Shown here: in pieces, positions 8,737 to 17,766 of the stretch
How positions within the stretch are numbered: position 1 is the stretch's first letter
Layout: the number at the start of each line of letters is the position of its first letter
NCBI RefSeq assembly: GCF_030124145.1
Contig: NZ_JASKMS010000032.1
Span: 1 to 64,000 of the forward strand
Direction: 5' to 3'
Origin: Streptomyces sp. 378
GTDB taxonomy: Bacteria > Actinomycetota > Actinomycetes > Streptomycetales > Streptomycetaceae
DNA length: 64,000 nucleotides
Notes under the pieces: generated by a model
Databases searched by the model: none
What the model was told of the DNA's origin: nothing
The model's input: the letters and a program-made list of their open reading frames with translations, nothing else
Made by a program: the position numbers and the translations under genes

Positions 8737-10221
8737 TCAACCGGCGGACGGCGAGGGCCTCGTGCCGGGATCACGGGCCGTCGCGGTGCGGGCCGGGGCG
8801 TCACTCGCATGCCGGGCCGGGGACGCCTGCCGGTGGAATTCCATGGTCATGCGGTCCGGCTTGACCGTGACCACGGCCTGCGGCCGTGGCGCCCGGGACG
8901 TGAGCCGGAAGGCCGGCCAGGTTCGCAGGATGGTCGCCAGGATGATCTGGAGTTCGGCCCAGGCGAAGTTCTCGCCGATGCACTTGCGGCGGCCGTCGCC
9001 GAAGGCGAGGAACGAACCGCGGGTGGCCGACACGTTCTCGGGTGTCCAGCGGTCCGGGTCGAAGGTGTCGGGGTCGGCGAACACATCGGGGTCGTGCTGG
9101 TGCAGGTAGGGGCTCCACACCACGTCGGCCCCCTCGGGGACGAGATGCCCGCCGAGGTCGAGGTCGCGGGTGGCGGTCCGGGTCACCAGCCAGGCCGGGC
9201 CGTACTTGCGGATGGCCTCCTGCAACACCCGGCGTGTGTACGGCAGATGATCGAGGTCGTCGTAGGTCAAGGGGCGGTCCGCGCAGACCGTGGCGAGTTC
9301 CTCGCGCAGCCGCCGCTCGACCTTCGGGTGTCGGGTGATCTCGTAGAGGGTCCAGGCCAGGGTGGTGCCGGTGGTCTCGATGGCGCCGGTCAGCAGGGTG
9401 ATGGCCTCGTCCTGGAGCTGCTGGCGGGACAGCGGCTCCTCGGCGGTCAGCAGTGTGTCGAAGAGGCCGGTCCGCTGCTCCCGGGCGGCCGCCGCGTGCG
9501 GGCATCCCGCTTCGGCCGCCGCGGCCCCGGCCTCGGCGGGAGGTCCGGCCGGCCGGCTCGCGCGGTGGTCGACGGCCTGGTCGATCAGGGCACGCAGGCG
9601 GGCGACGCGCCGCGCGTGCGCCCGGTTGGCGGGGAGCGGCAGCCGGGTCGCCCAGGGCGGGAGAATCGTCTGCCGAATCGTTCCTTTCATGATCTCCGGC
9701 ATCAACGCGGTGAATTCGCCCGCCAGATGCCCGGGCAGGTCCGCGCCGAACAGGGCCACGAGGAAGGCCGCGAGCGTGACCTCGTTCATGTCCTCGTACA
9801 CCGCGCGCGGCTGTGCCTCGGGCCACGCGCCGACCGTCGCGGTGACCTGTTCGATCATGGCGTCACCACGGTCGGCGATGTGCGCCTTGTTGAACATGGG
9901 CTGCATCAGGCGGCGGTTGCGCAGGTGGGCGTCGCCGTCGGCGATGGTGGCGAGGCCGTCTCCGAAGAACACGCGCAGGGCGTCGATGATCCTGCCGCCC
10001 TTGGCGTAGTGCGCGGCATCGGTCACGAGGACCTTGCGGGTCAGTGCGGGGTCGGTGACGACGTAGGCGGGCGTGGGGCCGATGCGTATGCGGACGACCG
10101 GGCCGTGGTCGCGCAGGGAGGTGATGAAGGGCAGGGGATCGCGGGCGAGCCGGAGGCCGTGGCCGATCAGGGGGAGCCCGCCGGGGGCGGTCGGGGTGGG
10201 CGACGTCGTGGGAGCGTTCAT
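8737..10221 (-). CDS. Cytochrome P450
   Basis: Protein of 494 residues. The heme-thiolate loop FGDGRRKCIGENFA carries the Cys ligand, the K-helix ExxR is EAIR, and the I-helix reads AIETTGTT with the oxygen-activating acid/Thr pair. The long form and the FGDGRRKCIGE loop resemble the streptomycete P450s that oxidise sesquiterpenes (pentalenene oxygenase or CYP170-like), but no terpene synthase or ferredoxin is adjacent, so the substrate is open. A Cys-His patch (AGCPHAAAA) sits in a variable loop before the I-helix. ATG 10221 follows AAGGAGTG at good spacing; starting further upstream would read through this RBS. Confidence 0.92.
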   Translation of the reverse strand: MNAPTTSPTPTAPGGLPLIGHGLRLARDPLPFITSLRDHGPVVRIRIGPTPAYVVTDPALTRKVLVTDAAHYAKGGRIIDALRVFFGDGLATIADGDAHLRNRRLMQPMFNKAHIADRGDAMIEQVTATVGAWPEAQPRAVYEDMNEVTLAAFLVALFGADLPGHLAGEFTALMPEIMKGTIRQTILPPWATRLPLPANRAHARRVARLRALIDQAVDHRASRPAGPPAEAGAAAAEAGCPHAAAAREQRTGLFDTLLTAEEPLSRQQLQDEAITLLTGAIETTGTTLAWTLYEITRHPKVERRLREELATVCADRPLTYDDLDHLPYTRRVLQEAIRKYGPAWLVTRTATRDLDLGGHLVPEGADVVWSPYLHQHDPDVFADPDTFDPDRWTPENVSATRGSFLAFGDGRRKCIGENFAWAELQIILATILRTWPAFRLTSRAPRPQAVVTVKPDRMTMEFHRQASPARHASDAPARTATARDPGTRPSPSAG

Positions 10222-10372
10222 GGCCGGTTTCACTCCTTGCGGGGGCGTCGACAAACGATCGATGCATGCCCAACGCATCCCCGCGCGATTCCGGCCGTCC
10301 GTGCTCTCTGTGTCACACCCGACCGGCGCGGGCCTGCCGCCGAGGGGCCGGGAACGTGGTCGCACCGAGACC

Positions 10373-10417
10373 GGGAGCCGGGTCCTTCGCCCTGGTGCGG
10401 CGGAGGACCCGGCTCCC
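10373..10417. terminator. Strong hairpin terminator after the secreted protease gene
   Basis: Perfect 14-bp inverted repeat: GGGAGCCGGGTCCT (10373-10386) and AGGACCCGGCTCCC (10404-10417), loop of 17 bases. It lies 15 bases beyond the protease stop codon and before the P450 promoter region. No T-run is visible, as is usual in Streptomyces. Confidence 0.8.
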
Positions 10418-10431
10418 GATGGGGGATCGGA

Positions 10432-11436
10432 TCAGGACGACTGGGCGCTCTGGTAGAGGTTCTGGGCGTCCGCGCCGAAGTACGGGCCGTACATGGAGTT
10501 CGGGAAGAAGTTGTACTTGAAGCTGTTCACCGAGGACTGCAGGCCGGTTCCGGTGGCCTCGTCGAACTGGGTGAACCACGGTCCACCGCTGGAGCCGCCG
10601 GTCATGTTGCAGGTCAGGCCGTGGTCGTCGGACAGCAGGAAGTCCCGGGTGGTGGTGCCGCTGCAGTAGATGAACTTCTCGCCGTCGTACGGCGCGGCGG
10701 CCGGGTAGCCGAAGGAGTACATGGCCTTGTTGTAGCCGGTGTTGAAGGCCAGGCCCTGACCTCCGACGACATCGGTCAGCTTCTTCCCGTCCAGCGGGGC
10801 GACCACGGCCGCGCCGACGTCGTAGTTGATGTCCTCGCTTGCCGTCCACTGCGGGGTGGACAGGGTCTTGGACGCGGTCCAGGTACCGTACGGGCGCTGC
10901 CCGTCGTGGTAGCCGGGAACGAACACCCAGTTGGTGTGCCAGGCTCCCTCCATCTTCACGCAGTGGCCCGCGGTCATCACGGTGCTCTTGTTGGCGCTGG
11001 TGACCGCGTTGCCGGAGCAGGACGCGGTGCGTCCCTGGTAGGTGAAGAACACCCGCCCGGCGGTTTTGGTCACCGCTCCCCCGCCGGACCAGGGTCCGCC
11101 CCGGTGCGGGAAGGCCAGCGGGCCCGCGGCGGAGGCGGGAGCACTGGGGGCCACGATGGTGGTCTTGCCCTTGCGGAGTGCCGGTGACCGCACGTCGGAG
11201 CGGTCGACGGTCAGGACGTCGAGCGGGGTGGCCTCGCGCATCCGCTGCGGGGTCCAGAAGGCCAGGGCGCGTTCCTGCGCCGAGGGGGTCATCACGCCGG
11301 GGTCGGGTGCGGCGCTCGCCGGTGCGGCGGTGACGCCGGTGGCGAGGAGCGCGGCGACGCCGGCGAGCGCGCCGAGGACGGAGCGGCGGACGCGGGTGGT
11401 GCCGCCGGTGGAGGGAAGTCTGCGGGGTTCGCCCAT
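10432..11436 (-). CDS. Secreted trypsin-like serine peptidase
   Basis: Precursor of 334 residues. The N-terminus has positive charge (RRLPSTGGTTRVRR), a hydrophobic core and an AxA cleavage site before APDPG, a Sec signal peptide. A propeptide of roughly 80 residues is likely. The chymotrypsin-fold triad is visible as TAGHC, the Asp in INYDVGAAVV, and the nucleophile in GGSSGGPW. The arrangement resembles glutamyl-endopeptidase/V8-like extracellular proteases of streptomycetes. AAGGAG lies upstream of overlapping start candidates GTG (11439) and ATG (11436); I use the ATG for better spacing. Monocistronic, followed by a strong terminator. Confidence 0.88.
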   Translation of the reverse strand: MGEPRRLPSTGGTTRVRRSVLGALAGVAALLATGVTAAPASAAPDPGVMTPSAQERALAFWTPQRMREATPLDVLTVDRSDVRSPALRKGKTTIVAPSAPASAAGPLAFPHRGGPWSGGGAVTKTAGRVFFTYQGRTASCSGNAVTSANKSTVMTAGHCVKMEGAWHTNWVFVPGYHDGQRPYGTWTASKTLSTPQWTASEDINYDVGAAVVAPLDGKKLTDVVGGQGLAFNTGYNKAMYSFGYPAAAPYDGEKFIYCSGTTTRDFLLSDDHGLTCNMTGGSSGGPWFTQFDEATGTGLQSSVNSFKYNFFPNSMYGPYFGADAQNLYQSAQSS

Positions 11437-11619
11437 CACGCGGTCTCCTTCTGCTGTGGGGGCCGGGCGACGGGGAGCCCGTCACCCGGTCAGGCAGGGG
11501 TGTCACTGCGGACAGTCAGGAGGCAGCGTGCCACCCGGAGACCGAGATGGACAGGTGCATGACATGACGATGGCCAAAACTCCACGCTCTCCCCGCACGG
11601 ACGGGACATGCGGGCACAG

Positions 11620-11650
11620 AAAAAAGCCCGGCCTCGCGTGGAGGCCGGGT
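11620..11650 (-). terminator. Rho-independent terminator of the first SRPBCC gene
   Basis: Stem GCCCGGCCTC (11626-11635), loop GCGTG, and GAGGCCGGGT (11641-11650), with six A on the plus strand at 11620-11625, which is a U-tract on the minus-strand transcript. Placed 22 bases after the SRPBCC stop. Confidence 0.88.
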
Positions 11651-11671
11651 TCGAGGAGTGCGCGGCTGGTG

Positions 11672-12157
11672 TCAGAGGACGGGGCCGGAGCCGCTGGGGC
11701 CGCCCGGCTCGACGCGGCCGCGCCAGGCGCCGGATTCGACTCCGCGCTCCTCGATGTACTGCTTGAAGCGCTTCATGTCGCCCTTGACCCGGCGGTCGAT
11801 CGTGCCCATCACGTCCGCGGCCTTCTCCACGGCTCCGCTGGGCTCGACATCCATCACGAGCTCCACCTTGGTGTGGTTGTCGTCGAGACGCTCGAAGCGG
11901 ACCGAGCCCCTCTGGTGCGTGTCTCCGCTGGTCGTGCGCCACGTGACCCGCTCGTCGACCAGCTGGTCGACGATCTCGGTGTCGAACTCGCGCCGTACCC
12001 CGCCGATCTTGGTGGTCCAGTGGTTGTGGCGGTCGTCCAGTTGCCTGACCTCTTCGACGCCCTCCATGAAGTTCGGGAACTCCTCGAACTGCGTCCACTG
12101 GTTGTAGGCGGTATGGACGGGGACGTCGACCTCGACGGTTTCCTTGACGGTGCTCAT
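11672..12157 (-). CDS. SRPBCC family protein (cyclase/dehydrase-like)
   Basis: Protein of 161 residues with a START/SRPBCC fold pattern: VDVPVHTAYNQWTQFEEFPNF at the N-terminus, central beta strands and a long C-terminal helix (RRVKGDMKRFKQYIE). Such proteins bind hydrophobic ligands or act as stress-associated lipid-binding proteins; no catalytic residues can be assigned. It is closely similar along its length to the protein at 42024-42473, so the two are paralogues. ATG 12157 has GGAGG eight bases upstream. A GGGTAC hexamer occurs on this strand about 75 bases upstream, but no correctly spaced -35 match is present. Confidence 0.88.
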   Translation of the reverse strand: MSTVKETVEVDVPVHTAYNQWTQFEEFPNFMEGVEEVRQLDDRHNHWTTKIGGVRREFDTEIVDQLVDERVTWRTTSGDTHQRGSVRFERLDDNHTKVELVMDVEPSGAVEKAADVMGTIDRRVKGDMKRFKQYIEERGVESGAWRGRVEPGGPSGSGPVL

Positions 12158-12470
12158 CTGTATGCCTCCGTATTCACTGATCGATTGCAGGAGGCCCATC
12201 GGCCCACTCAGGTCCGGGCCCGCGGAGGCCGAGTACCCGGGATGCCTCGGTTGCCACATCGGATGCGATCAGCGGATCAGGTCGCGGGGGCGGTGGTCCT
12301 CGGTGTCTGAGAGCACAAGCCGTGGCCGGGCTCGGGGTTCAGGCGCGGACCAGGGCGGCGGCAGCGGCCGGGGCGGGTCGGAACACTTCCCTGCCCCGTC
12401 GAAGTACCGGCCGGTGAGGAGGGGCCGGAGACCGGTCCGCGGGCGCGCACCGCAGCGGTCCGGCCCCGGA
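12158..12470. other. Intergenic region between SRPBCC and zinc-ribbon genes
   Basis: 313 bases with no credible gene on either strand. It contains the SRPBCC leader and promoter region (minus strand) and GC-rich sequence after the zinc-ribbon gene stop. No strong hairpin or repeat was recognised. Confidence 0.5.
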
Positions 12471-12758
12471 TCAGAACCGGTCGTGCTGCTGCGGCTGCCC
12501 GTGCGCCTGACCGCTCGGGCCGTCCGCGCCCTGGATCTGCAACTGCTCCGCCTGTTCCTTGGTCACCTTCTGTTCCGCGCCGCAGAAGGTGCACTGCGTC
12601 AGGTACTTCGTGGAGATCGGGAACAGCGGGACGAAGAACAGGCTGAACTTGGTGACGCGCTTGCGAAGGGTGTGGGCGGCGGGATTTCCGCACTGGCCGC
12701 ACACCAGCGTCAGTATCGCCAACTGGTACAGGTATCCCTTGGTGCCGAAGATGATCAC
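12471..12758 (-). CDS. Small zinc-ribbon protein
   Basis: Protein of 95 residues. Two CxxC pairs (CGQCG near residue 20 and CTFCG near residue 55) would bind one zinc. Between them lies a moderately hydrophobic stretch (FSLFFVPLFPIST) that may associate with the membrane. The tail is Gln-rich and disordered. GTG at 12758 is chosen because GGAAGGA lies seven bases upstream; longer translations lack this. This is a conserved actinobacterial small protein type with no known biochemical role. Confidence 0.82.
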   Translation of the reverse strand: MIIFGTKGYLYQLAILTLVCGQCGNPAAHTLRKRVTKFSLFFVPLFPISTKYLTQCTFCGAEQKVTKEQAEQLQIQGADGPSGQAHGQPQQHDRF

Positions 12759-13153
12759 GTGTCGGTCCTTCCCGGGTCGGATCTCCACCCAGTGTCCTGT
12801 ATCGCGGGCATGCCGGGGGCGTGAGCCCCTCGTTCGTGTGGAGAGCCCGGCGGGGGCTGGTCCACTCGGGTGACGGCGGGCCGGGTGCCTCCCGGGGCGC
12901 CGATACGGTTCCGCGGCGACCACGATCTCACCCGAAACGCAATCCGTGCCCGCCGACGACCTGGGTTCTCTCGTTGTCCAGTCCTGGCGGGGCACAACCC
13001 TGACGGGAACGTCCCCTACCTCCTGGCCTGTTCCCTCGGAGACGGTCCGAAGGTCCGGAGGGCACCTCGAAGGCCATCGAGCAGCTGCTGCTGAGCGCCG
13101 GGCTCCCCCTGGGCGAGGGACTCGTCCACGCGGTCCAGCGGCCCAGTCTGCCG

Positions 13154-13405
13154 GTGAGCCTGCTCGTCGTACCCGGGTCGGCCGTTCTCACCGTGCAGCA
13201 CCTCAAGTCCCAGTTCGTCCCGCCGGAGACCTGGCTGGAGGCGGTGGGCGAACTCGGCTTCGCCTACCTCATCTTCACCACCCGGCCGTGGCCGCAGGGC
13301 GCCGAGCCCGGTGACGTCGAGACGCTCGCCGCCTTCACCTCCGACGAGGACGCGATGGCTTCGGCGGCGCATGTCGTCCTGCCCGCGCGCAGCCTGCGCG
13401 GCTGA
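13154..13405 (+). CDS. Conserved hypothetical protein, start codon unclear
   Basis: From the first conventional start (GTG 13154) the product is 83 residues (MSLLVVPGSAVLTVQHLKS...). However, the same frame reads as good coding sequence well upstream (GTSKAIEQLLLSAGLPLGE from about 13055) with strong G/C third-position bias, and no ATG, GTG or TTG occurs between the in-frame stop at 13001-13003 and 13154. Either initiation uses CTG at 13028 or another rare codon, or a small indel removed the true start. No recognisable domain. Its left neighbour is divergent and pgm is convergent. Confidence 0.55.
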   Translation: MSLLVVPGSAVLTVQHLKSQFVPPETWLEAVGELGFAYLIFTTRPWPQGAEPGDVETLAAFTSDEDAMASAAHVVLPARSLRG

Positions 13406-13440
13406 CCGGCGGCACGGCCCGGGCCACGTGCGGTGGCCCG

Positions 13441-13488
13441 GGCCGGGCCGTGCTCGTGTCAGGCGGACAGGGCCGGGCCGTGCTCGTG

Positions 13489-13500
<12 letters not shown>
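13441..13500. repeat. Exact 30-bp tandem duplication over the pgm stop codon
   Basis: The unit starting GGCCGGGCCGTGCTCGTGTC occurs at 13441-13470 and again, identically, at 13471-13500. Each copy contains the last codons and stop of pgm in the same frame, because 30 is divisible by three. The copy at 13441 is outside the gene and looks like a recent replication-slippage product. Confidence 0.95.
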
Positions 13501-15129
<1,629 letters not shown>

Positions 15130-15268
15130 GGGCCCGCTCCTCCGCATGGGTTGATCCTTCGCTTGCGCTCTCATCCTTCCTCGTCACAGCGGCGCCGCGC
15201 GAGGGGGGCACCCCGGTGGGGGCCGGATGTGCGCCACACCACGCGGAAGACGGCACGGCGCACGAGGA

Positions 15269-15315
15269 GGCGGCGCCACGGACCACCAGGAGACCGGGTG
15301 GTGCGTCGCGCCGCC
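15269..15315. terminator. Imperfect hairpin after the Ala-rich protein gene
   Basis: Arms 15269-15287 and 15297-15315 (19 bp with two mismatches, GGCGGCG outside) form a stable stem. It lies about 40 bases beyond the stop of the minus-strand gene at 15356. Confidence 0.5.
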
Positions 15316-15355
15316 TGCTTCCCTCGGGCCGGCACGTCCATCGCGCCGGCCGTCC

Positions 15356-15790
15356 TCAGATGCGTCCGCCGGTGAGCCGGGTGAGGGGGCCGTGCGCGCC
15401 GCGTTCCGCGCGGCGTCCGACGGCGTAGGACGCGGCGCTCAGAGCGGTCAGCCCCGCTCCGACGCCCGCGGCCACGAGCTTGCGGTGGGCGATGACCGTC
15501 CAGGCCGTCTTCGCCGTGGTGGCGACGTGGCCCGAGGCCGTGACGACCGCCTGGCGACCCGCCTCGACGCCCTTGGCCGCGGTCTGCGCGGCCGACTTCG
15601 CCGTCTCGGCGGAGCGCTCCGCGCCGGACTTGGCCGCTGACGCCGCCTCACCGGCCTTGTCCGCCGCGCCCTTCGCCGCCTGGGAGGCCGGCGCGGTGGC
15701 CTTGTCCGCCGTGCGGCGGGTCTTGGACTCGGCGGTCCGTACGGTGGTCGGCTTCTGATTCGTGCGCTTGTTCTCTTCAGTCATGGACAC
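15356..15790 (-). CDS. Ala/Lys-rich small protein with one C-terminal membrane segment
   Basis: About 144 residues. The middle is a low-complexity amphipathic helix rich in Ala, Lys, Glu and Ser (AKGAADKAGEAASAAKSG), reminiscent of LEA-like, phasin-like or histone-H1-like proteins. Near the C-terminus lies a hydrophobic segment (LVAAGVGAGLTALSAASYAV). I choose GTG 15790, seven bases after AGAGG; the ATG two codons later (15784) is the alternative. A sequence matching the SigB-type consensus (GTCT-N14-GGGTAC, minus strand, 15856-15879) lies 65 bases upstream, suggesting stress-induced expression. It may protect membranes or DNA during osmotic stress; this is inference. Confidence 0.75.
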   Translation of the reverse strand: MSMTEENKRTNQKPTTVRTAESKTRRTADKATAPASQAAKGAADKAGEAASAAKSGAERSAETAKSAAQTAAKGVEAGRQAVVTASGHVATTAKTAWTVIAHRKLVAAGVGAGLTALSAASYAVGRRAERGAHGPLTRLTGGRI

Positions 15791-15851
15791 CGACTTGCCT
15801 CTGACTCCGGCGGCAAACACGTTCGGTCGCGGACCGTCCGGGCAGGAGGGT

Positions 15852-15879
15852 GCCTGTACCCCTCACCCGAGGGGTAGAC
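15852..15879. promoter_or_regulatory. Divergent SigB-type promoter candidates
   Basis: On the minus strand GTCT (15879-15876), 14 bases, then GGGTAC (15861-15856) matches GNNT-N14-16-GGGTAY exactly. On the plus strand GCCT (15852-15855), 16 bases, then GGGTAG (15872-15877) matches except for the last base. They face the Ala-rich protein gene and the 49-residue protein gene. The elements interlock around TACCCCT/AGGGGTA. Confidence 0.5.
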
Positions 15880-15922
15880 GACCTACAGGCAACCGACACC
15901 GGATCAGGAAGGAAGGTGCGTC

Positions 15923-16072
15923 ATGGCCGGAATGCTGAATCGCATCAAGGAGTTCGCCAGGAGCCCGCAGGGACGGCGGGCCGCGGAGCAGGCCCGGCGG
16001 GCGGCGGCCGACCCCCGCAAGCGGGCCCAGGCCCAGCGTCTGCTCGGCAAGCTCAAGGGCCGCCGCCACTGA
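15923..16072 (+). CDS. Small basic protein of 49 residues
   Basis: Reads MAGMLNRIKEFARSPQGRR... to ...LLGKLKGRRH and stops with TGA at 16070-16072. The start is preceded by an excellent RBS (AGGAAGGAAGG). It is strongly basic (Arg/Lys-rich) and wholly helical in appearance, with no Cys, no signal peptide and no membrane segment, so nucleic-acid or membrane-surface binding is plausible. It sits divergent to the Ala-rich protein gene, with a SigB-like promoter candidate just upstream. Codon third positions are almost all G or C. Confidence 0.75.
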   Translation: MAGMLNRIKEFARSPQGRRAAEQARRAAADPRKRAQAQRLLGKLKGRRH

Positions 16073-16178
16073 CCGGGACGCCGGTTCCTCCCGGTATCCA
16101 ACTCCTTGACCACGCACGTGTGTTCATGTCCGACGGGGGCACTTGGGTGGCACCACACACCTGAGAGGGGATGGTCCG

Positions 16179-17054
16179 ATGGGCAGGGCGGGTAACGGTA
16201 CGCGGGTCTGCGCCTTAGGCGTCGCCGGAGTCCTGGCGGGGACGGTGCTGGTCGGCTGCGGCGACGGCGGCGACTCGGGCGGTGACGCGCAGGGATCGCC
16301 GGCGAAGACCAGCGCCGGCGCCCGGGAGCAGGGCACGCGGGCGGTGCGGTCGGCCTACGACAGGACGGCCGAGGAGGACACCGCCAAAGTGAGGCTGAAG
16401 GTGCGGACCTCCGCCCAGGGCACCTCGCACACCGCGAGGGGGCAGGGCGTGGTGGACCTGGACGACGGCGACAGCGTCATGACGCTCACGGTGCGGGGGC
16501 AGCAGATCGAGCAACGGGTGATCGACCAGGTCCTCTACCAGAAGATGCCCAAGGGGCAGGCACCCGGCGACAAGCCCTGGATCAAGATCGACCTCGGGAA
16601 GGTCGCCGCACAGCAGGGCGCGGGCGGCCAGTCCATGAGTGACCCGGCGCAGTCCGCCGCGTATGCCAAGGCGATCACCGACAAGGACGTGACCGAGAAG
16701 GGCACGGCCACGATCGACGGTGTGAGGACCACGCACTACCGCGTCTCCGTCGACGTCGCCGAACTGCCCAACGGCGACACCCTGCGCGAGCAGGTCGGCC
16801 CGACCCTGCCGATGGACGTCTGGCTGGACGACGAGGGCCGGATGCGCCGCCAGCAGATCGACATGACCGTCACGTCCCCGGCGGGGACGCAGCGGTCCTC
16901 CACCGATGCCTCGTCGGCGCCCGGGAAGGTCACGGTGCGCACGGTCATGGACTTCACCGACTTCGGCACCGAGATGGAGACGGACGCGCCCCCGGCCGGG
17001 CAGGTCACCGACATGACGGGCAAGGCCCTGGAGCAGGGCAAGCGGCAGAGCTGA
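16179..17054 (+). CDS. Secreted lipoprotein
   Basis: Precursor of 291 residues. The signal peptide ends in a lipobox (TVLVGCG), giving a lipid-anchored Cys, followed by a Gly/Ser/Asp linker (GDGGDSGGDAQG). The mature part is beta-rich with alternating charged strands (AKVRLKVRTSAQGTSHTARG, GVRTTHYRVSVDVAEL, PMDVWLDDEGRMRR), like the LppX/LprAFG-type lipoprotein fold that binds lipids or modulates signalling in actinobacteria. ATG 16179 is chosen over the upstream 16143 start because GAGAGGGG precedes it and the signal peptide then begins correctly. Ligand unknown. Confidence 0.85.
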   Translation: MGRAGNGTRVCALGVAGVLAGTVLVGCGDGGDSGGDAQGSPAKTSAGAREQGTRAVRSAYDRTAEEDTAKVRLKVRTSAQGTSHTARGQGVVDLDDGDSVMTLTVRGQQIEQRVIDQVLYQKMPKGQAPGDKPWIKIDLGKVAAQQGAGGQSMSDPAQSAAYAKAITDKDVTEKGTATIDGVRTTHYRVSVDVAELPNGDTLREQVGPTLPMDVWLDDEGRMRRQQIDMTVTSPAGTQRSSTDASSAPGKVTVRTVMDFTDFGTEMETDAPPAGQVTDMTGKALEQGKRQS

Positions 17055-17061
17055 CCCCCGG

Positions 17062-17280
17062 TCACCTCGCCGCCCGGCCGCGGAGGCGTCCCACGAGGTC
17101 CTCCCGCGGCCGTCGGCCATGCCGGGTGGCCGAAGGCAAAACCCGCTTCGAGCAGGCGGCCGGGGTGACGCGGCGGCTCTTCAGCAGCAGTTCGGTGTCC
17201 GAACGCAGGACGAAGGCGCCGATCTCCGCCACCGGCGACGGGGCCGCCGAGCCCGAGCCGGGCCAGTCGCGGCAGGATGT
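17062..17280 (-). pseudogene. Frameshifted 3' remnant of a TIGR01777-type NAD-dependent epimerase
   Basis: Reading the minus strand in one frame gives VAEIGAFVLRSDTELLLKSRRVTP; after a one-base shift GRLLEAGFAFGHPAWPTAA; after a further shift DLVGRLRGRAAR and TGA at 17062-17064. Joined, this matches the well-known C-terminal DUF1731 end of SDR-type epimerases (…LLKSRRV.PGRLLEAGF.F.HP.WP.AA.DLV…). The two shifts compensate each other. Upstream homology fades near 17280 and the ABM gene begins at 17367, so the 5' four-fifths of the gene is gone. Family assignment is from memory of the signature, not a search. Confidence 0.6.
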
Positions 17281-17366
17281 CGACGACGCCGCCTCGAACG
17301 TGTTCACAACCCCTGGGGTGTGTAGCGCTCGACCTGCGCGGACGCGTATCGGGCAAGATGGGGCCC

Positions 17367-17693
17367 ATGAGCGTAGTCAAGATCAACGTGCTGACCGTGC
17401 CGGCCGAGCAGCGGGAGACACTGGAGAAGCGGTTCGCCTCCCGGGCGCACGCCGTGGAGAACTCCGACGGATTCGAGTGGTTCGAGCTCCTCCGCCCGGT
17501 GGAGGGCACCGACACCTACCTCGTCTACACGCGGTGGCGCGACGAGGAGTCGTTCCAGGCCTGGATGGAGGGGCCGATGAAAACCGCGCACCAAGGTGGC
17601 GGTGAGGGCGGCGAGCGGCCGAAGCCCGCGGCGAGCGGCTCGACGCTGTGGTCCTTCGAGGTGGTGCAGCAGGCCGGACCCAAGGAGGCCTGA
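17367..17693 (+). CDS. Antibiotic biosynthesis monooxygenase (ABM)-domain protein
   Basis: Protein of 108 residues with one ABM ferredoxin-like domain: VVKINVLTVPAEQRETLEKRF, then GFEWFELLRPVEGTDTYLVYTRW and DEESFQAWM. This is the HmoA-like type that degrades heme or oxidises small aromatics as a dimer; Trp and Phe residues are in the expected positions. The ATG at 17367 is used; an in-frame ATG lies three codons upstream (17358) and neither has a clear RBS. It faces the diacylglycerol-kinase gene with a strong terminator between. Confidence 0.85.
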   Translation: MSVVKINVLTVPAEQRETLEKRFASRAHAVENSDGFEWFELLRPVEGTDTYLVYTRWRDEESFQAWMEGPMKTAHQGGGEGGERPKPAASGSTLWSFEVVQQAGPKEA

Positions 17694-17705
17694 CCGGCGG
17701 CGCTC

Positions 17706-17747
17706 GCACGAGGTCCCCCATGCGCTGCGGCATGGGGGACCTCGTGC
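17706..17747. terminator. Bidirectional terminator between convergent genes
   Basis: Perfect 18-bp inverted repeat GCACGAGGTCCCCCATGC (17706-17723) and its complement (17730-17747), loop GCTGCG. It separates the plus-strand ABM gene from the minus-strand kinase gene. Confidence 0.88.
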
Positions 17748-17766
17748 GTGGCCTCTCGACCGGTGT

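Noticed and set aside
12233..12238. GGGTAC on the minus strand upstream of the SRPBCC gene at 11672 as a SigB promoter
   Set aside because: No GNNT at 14-16 bases upstream; kept only as a remark.
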